Shown: piece after piece, positions 60,191 to 64,000 of the stretch
Numbering within the stretch: position 1 is the first letter of the stretch
How the letters are laid out: every line of letters begins with the position of its first letter
NCBI RefSeq assembly: GCF_022539665.2
Contig: NC_081339.1
Span: 6,066,017-6,130,016 of the forward strand
Source: Daphnia carinata
Lineage: Eukaryota; Arthropoda; Branchiopoda; Diplostraca; Daphniidae
Length of the DNA: 64,000 nucleotides
Direction of reading: 5' to 3'
Translations under genes and position numbers: made by a program
Notes under the pieces: model-generated
Database searches by the model: none
Seen by the model: only the letters and a program-made list of their open reading frames with translations
Told to the model about the DNA's origin: nothing

Positions 60191-63100
60191 TTACATTGCA
60201 TCTGTTTCTTTTGCATTTTTCGCATTAAATTGAACTGCCTTCAATTTAGTCTGAACTCGACGTAGTTGCACGGTCTTTAATTTTGCACTGGCCTCGTCTG
60301 ACGCAATGATATTGTAATGACCCAGTCGGTGCCAACTCTCCTGCACTTGGGTCATTAGAATTTCAATATCGATATCAGTACTACCATCCGTCTGTAAGTG
60401 TCTAATCTTAACGAGTTCATCAATTTTTTCCAGTTTATCTTTCGTGCCAGCCATCCAGGTAGCCCCCAGTTGCCGAATCCACTCTCTGATGTGTTCCAGT
60501 GCCGACATTTTCAACTGTTTCATCTGCAACGTGATACAGGAAGCGACAACTTGAGCTTCCATGGCGCCAACGCGATCACTCCAGTAGTTGCGATAATACT
60601 GCATCTGTTCGTCGTATTGCGATAACGTGGGCGAAGTACGTCTTAATTTCTCGCATGCGGCCATCTTATTAACGCTCCACAGTTCCGAACAATCCTTCCA
60701 TCGGTCGATGATGTCCCGTAGTTTACCTACGAGATGTTTGCAATGCTCCTGATCGCGTTGGACGGTGATTTTAAGCAGAGGTTCGCGACTGAGTCGATCA
60801 TGAAGAGAACGTTCATCCACGGGTAATGCGATGCAAGATCCTTCCTGCCAGTCGGGTACGATGGCGCTGCATTCGATCCAGTGATGGGAAATACTAGATA
60901 TGTCCCGCTCGATAGACTCCAAGTCCGGCTCGACTGTCACTTTACTATCCCGAAGAGACAGTTGAACAATAAATTGAGCTGGCCCGTTCTCCAATAAGTT
61001 GGACATAGCGTCAAACAGTTGGGTTTGAACGGCTTTCAAAATAGCCGCGTAAATCTTTTCTCGCCAATAGTCGTAATAATTCTGCAATTCCGGAGCTGAT
61101 CCCGTTTGTGAATTGCACACAATACTTTCCACCTGAAATATTTAATTATTTACATTTTTTTGTGTTGCAGTTCTTATAAAGTTTTTATATACCTGGAGAA
61201 GAATAGGTGGCAAGTCTGAGACGACTCGACGTACGTTTTGGAAGAATTCATCGCCTGATTGACTTAGTTTTTTGAAGAATTGGGAAGCTGACGGTGGACC
61301 AGTGCAAATGATTGGACTGAGATCATTTTGAGTGTCGACGAGCAATCGGAAATCGTTAAGCTGAGCAATTCGTCTGTCCAGCAAGGTGGAAATGAGAGCC
61401 ACGTCTTCTGCCATGCCTTGAAACCTCTCGACACTCTCCATCAATTCTTGAATGTAACTTGCCAGACAAAGAGATGGCCAAGTGACGTGATTCGTGCCTA
61501 GATTCAGTCCATCTTCCACCGATGAATAGCAGCTGTTGAGAACAACAAACTCGAACGGGGTTAGTTTTTCAACAACCGAGGCCAAACGTTCCAGAATGGC
61601 AACAATAGCTCGATTGTGATGGATCAAATCAGGTTTCTGCATCAATAAAATGTGGCACACGTGAGGCACCTGAAACCGCGTCTGCAGGAATAATCGAGTT
61701 TCGTCCCAGATAGTCATCAGAGTGTCTTGGAGTGTCGTCACATATCCTTTGGCCGTCTTTTTCAAGATGGGACATGTCATTGCCTTGTTGGCCCGTTTCT
61801 GCACAGTAGTGAACCACTTGTTGTGAAGTTTATCTTCCGTCGATTTCAGGTATTTGGCCAGTTCAACGTATTGCTCTTTGATCTGTTGGTTAAATCGTTT
61901 AAAATTTATATTTAATGAAAATGCAGGTAGGAATATACTTTAGTTGAGGCTGCTGTTTTATCCCAGTCACTTGGATCAGGGAAAATTGTGAGCAAAGAGA
62001 GTTTGACTCGATGATAGAGTAACCGACGTTCAAACAGTCGATGAGCCATGTCCACATTCTCGCCGACTTCCTTCTCGTTCAAATAGTCCGTCATGTCGAA
62101 TCCTCTTCGGATAAGACGAAGCTCCGTCGACAATCGATTGAGTTGTTCTCGTTGGTTTTGTTCTAGAAATTCATCTAATCCACCCGAATGTGTTCCAGTT
62201 AGCAATTGCGATCTGTCGATGATTTTCTTTAATAATTTCAGGCCCTCGAACGAAGTGCTGAAAAGTTCAAATATGTTTTCAATGGCCTTCGTAATTAACG
62301 AATTGAAATCGTTTTACTGAGCATCGAGGACGTGCTTTATGGTGGCTTTAATTTCAGCTTCTGTACGTTTCTGAGCATCGTGATGACTGTGCACAAATTT
62401 CTGAAATTCTTCTTGATTATCAACCAAGAATAGTTTGATATCAAGATTGACGATTCTCTGTTCCAAATCGTCTTGGATAAGGGCCGCTAGCCGTTGACGG
62501 GCAAAGTAATCGTCAATCTGTTCCGTCATTTCTCGCAGAGCCTTTGTCTCCTAGTCAAAAACGGTAATTTAATTTTAATTCTAACATTTTCTTATTTATT
62601 AAAGCAAACCTTGATGAGAGATTGTACTGTTTGGATGCTCTCCAGAACTGTTCGAGTAGCCAAAAACATGGCGGAAAACTCTGGGCCGGTTAATTTACCC
62701 ACAACTTCTAGTTTGGATTCAGCCCATTGCGTTTCCCAGACTTTGAGGGCGTTGACAACGAGATCCGCTTCCGGTTTCAATAGATTTGTTGGCTGTAAGA
62801 TGCGCAACATCCATCGTGCTAATACTTGAGTGTTGCTGGCAACCAGTTCCACGAATTTCGAATGTATTCCAGACTTTGAACTGGGCTGCAGTATCACGGC
62901 CTTCAAAGAACTGGCCAGCGATTTGACGTAAAAATCAATTCCTTTCATCGTGTTCTTCTCGGTAAATACCTTTTTGAATTCCGTTTAGTTAATGAATGAA
63001 ATTTTCAAAGCAAATAGAACGACACCTGGATAGGATCTCTGACTAGCCGGAAGAGTTTCAAAGTGTAGTGAACTTGGCGTAGGGTCGAGTCTGTCTCTAT

Positions 63101-63605
63101 AGTCGTTTCTCCCCAATTCTGCACCATCCATTGTTGCTGATGACTTAACTCCATCATTTGTTTTTGCCAAAAAACGTACTCATCCCTCAATGAAGGGAAA
63201 CTGGTCTGTCATTAATTATAATTGAATAAGTAACTACTACGGCCAACGATAATGATGATAATACCGGGAAGGCTTTGTTGGTTTTATGGGTTACCGGATT
63301 CTCAAGTTTGGTAAGATCTTGATCACCCACCAACATCAGAAAGTGAACCAACAATCTGCAATGTAAGTAATATTTTGCTAATTACAAAGAATGCTATAAT
63401 TTTTTATTCTAATACTGTTCAAAGTCGGCCAAAGTGTCGAGCCATTCCTGGTTGTTTTCACTACGGGCTAAATGTTCCATCATCGGAAGATAAACCTAGC
63501 AGAACAAATTAGAAAGTGTACTAAGAAACTAGCATGATAGGTACACTTTTATACCTTTTGCGATAATAGAGCTAGTCCATTAATATCAAGCTTCGATAGT
63601 TCCAT
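60191..63605 (-). CDS. Dynein heavy-chain tail-like protein without motor
   Basis: Nine exons join in frame: 63555-63605, 63416-63495, 63265-63355, 63026-63205, 62610-62969, 62318-62550, 61939-62257, 61193-61882 and 60191-61132. They give 981 residues and end in a normal stop. The helical sequence resembles the DHC_N1 stem of axonemal dynein heavy chains, for example VFWQKQMMEL near the start, DYWREKIYAAIL, and YDEQMQYYRNYW near the end; identification is by pattern and not by a diagnostic motif. No linker, AAA P-loop or stalk follows: the gene ends 75 bases from TIPRL. It is either a truncated dynein retained as a stem-only protein or a different long-helical protein. The acceptor at 63206 was chosen over a nearby AG because only it keeps frame. 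Confidence 0.6.
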
Positions 63606-63824
63606 GGTGAACAATGTTCTTGTGATAATTCGTTTGAATTATTATATCACCATAGCAACCCTGTAATCGATTAAGTTCCAAAACAACGGTATGATGCAAA
63701 ACGATTTATTTTGAAAGAATGTGGGGGACTTTGTGATGGTTGAAACAGACGCAGATACAAAATTCACCAGGCAAAATATTTAAGCGTGGCATTTCTGTTT
63801 AAAACACGATTGTAGAGCCAGAGT

Positions 63825-64000
63825 TTACTCATCCCATTTTTTGAATTCGACACCGTCAGGCGGTTTGACTGAGACCTTTTCTTTGGCCACCTCATTCCAA
63901 TTTGTGCTGAGTACAGTTCCGCCAGACTCTTGAAATGATTTGTTCATAGCCCGACGAATTTCGTCCGATCCGTCGCAGTAAATCTTTTGAAACAGCTGAT
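63825..64000 (-). CDS. SUGT1: SGT1 homologue (SUGT1), C-terminal end; truncated by window edge
   Basis: The visible minus-strand exon encodes the SGS domain: [31 protein letters not shown], then [16 protein letters not shown] and a TAA stop at 63825-63827. SGT1 is an HSP90 co-chaperone that also binds SKP1 in ubiquitin ligases and helps kinetochore assembly. The CS and TPR parts lie beyond base 64000. Confidence 0.93.
   Translation of the reverse strand, partial: QLFQKIYCDGSDEIRRAMNKSFQESGGTVLSTNWNEVAKEKVSVKPPDGVEFKKWDE

Overview
This window is nuclear DNA from an arthropod. The intron-rich, compact genes (most introns 55-100 nt with GT-AG borders), strong arthropod matches (canoe/afadin, a resilin-like cuticle protein) and an aquatic-microcrustacean style tandem expansion suggest a branchiopod such as Daphnia. 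The genus is an inference; nothing in the sequence names it. All exon borders below were read by eye from splice sites and reading phase.

Layout. 1-2.6 kb: 3' part of a multi-Tudor protein (+). 4.0-10.7 kb: afadin/canoe (+), complete, 12 exons. 12.4-14.2 kb: an SH3BGR-type thioredoxin-fold protein with a glutamate-rich tail (-). 14.9-15.4 kb: a small membrane protein (-). 15.9-18.4 kb: a possible unrecognised multi-exon gene. 18.5-28.3 kb is a gene-poor block holding a GC-rich minisatellite, a hairpin-rich MITE with TA target duplication, a cluster of eight tRNA-like units, a roughly 14-unit tandem array of exon-like blocks on the minus strand and an AT-rich stretch. 28.9-31.3 kb: SLC23 nucleobase/ascorbate transporter (+). 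32.7-33.8 kb: phosducin-like protein (-). 36.0-39.2 kb: a 998-residue Gly/Tyr/Gln/Ser repeat secreted protein resembling resilin or silk (+).

40.5-56.9 kb is a tandem cluster of GT31 beta-1,3-galactosyltransferase-like type II membrane enzymes, all on +: four intact genes, one N-terminal fragment and one nearly intact pseudogene. Two copies show patchy near-identity that looks like gene conversion. On the opposite strand inside the cluster lie a small secreted protein and a decaying array of CUB-like two-exon modules. A 3'-broken tRNA-Cys sits between two GT31 copies.

57.5-64 kb returns to conserved single-copy genes: ataxin-3 (-) head to head with TIPRL (+), a 981-residue protein resembling only the tail of a dynein heavy chain (-), and the C-terminal end of SUGT1 (-). 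Functionally the conserved genes are unrelated housekeeping and junction/signalling proteins. The coherent unit is the GT31 cluster, a lineage-specific set of Golgi glycosyltransferases under duplication, conversion and loss.
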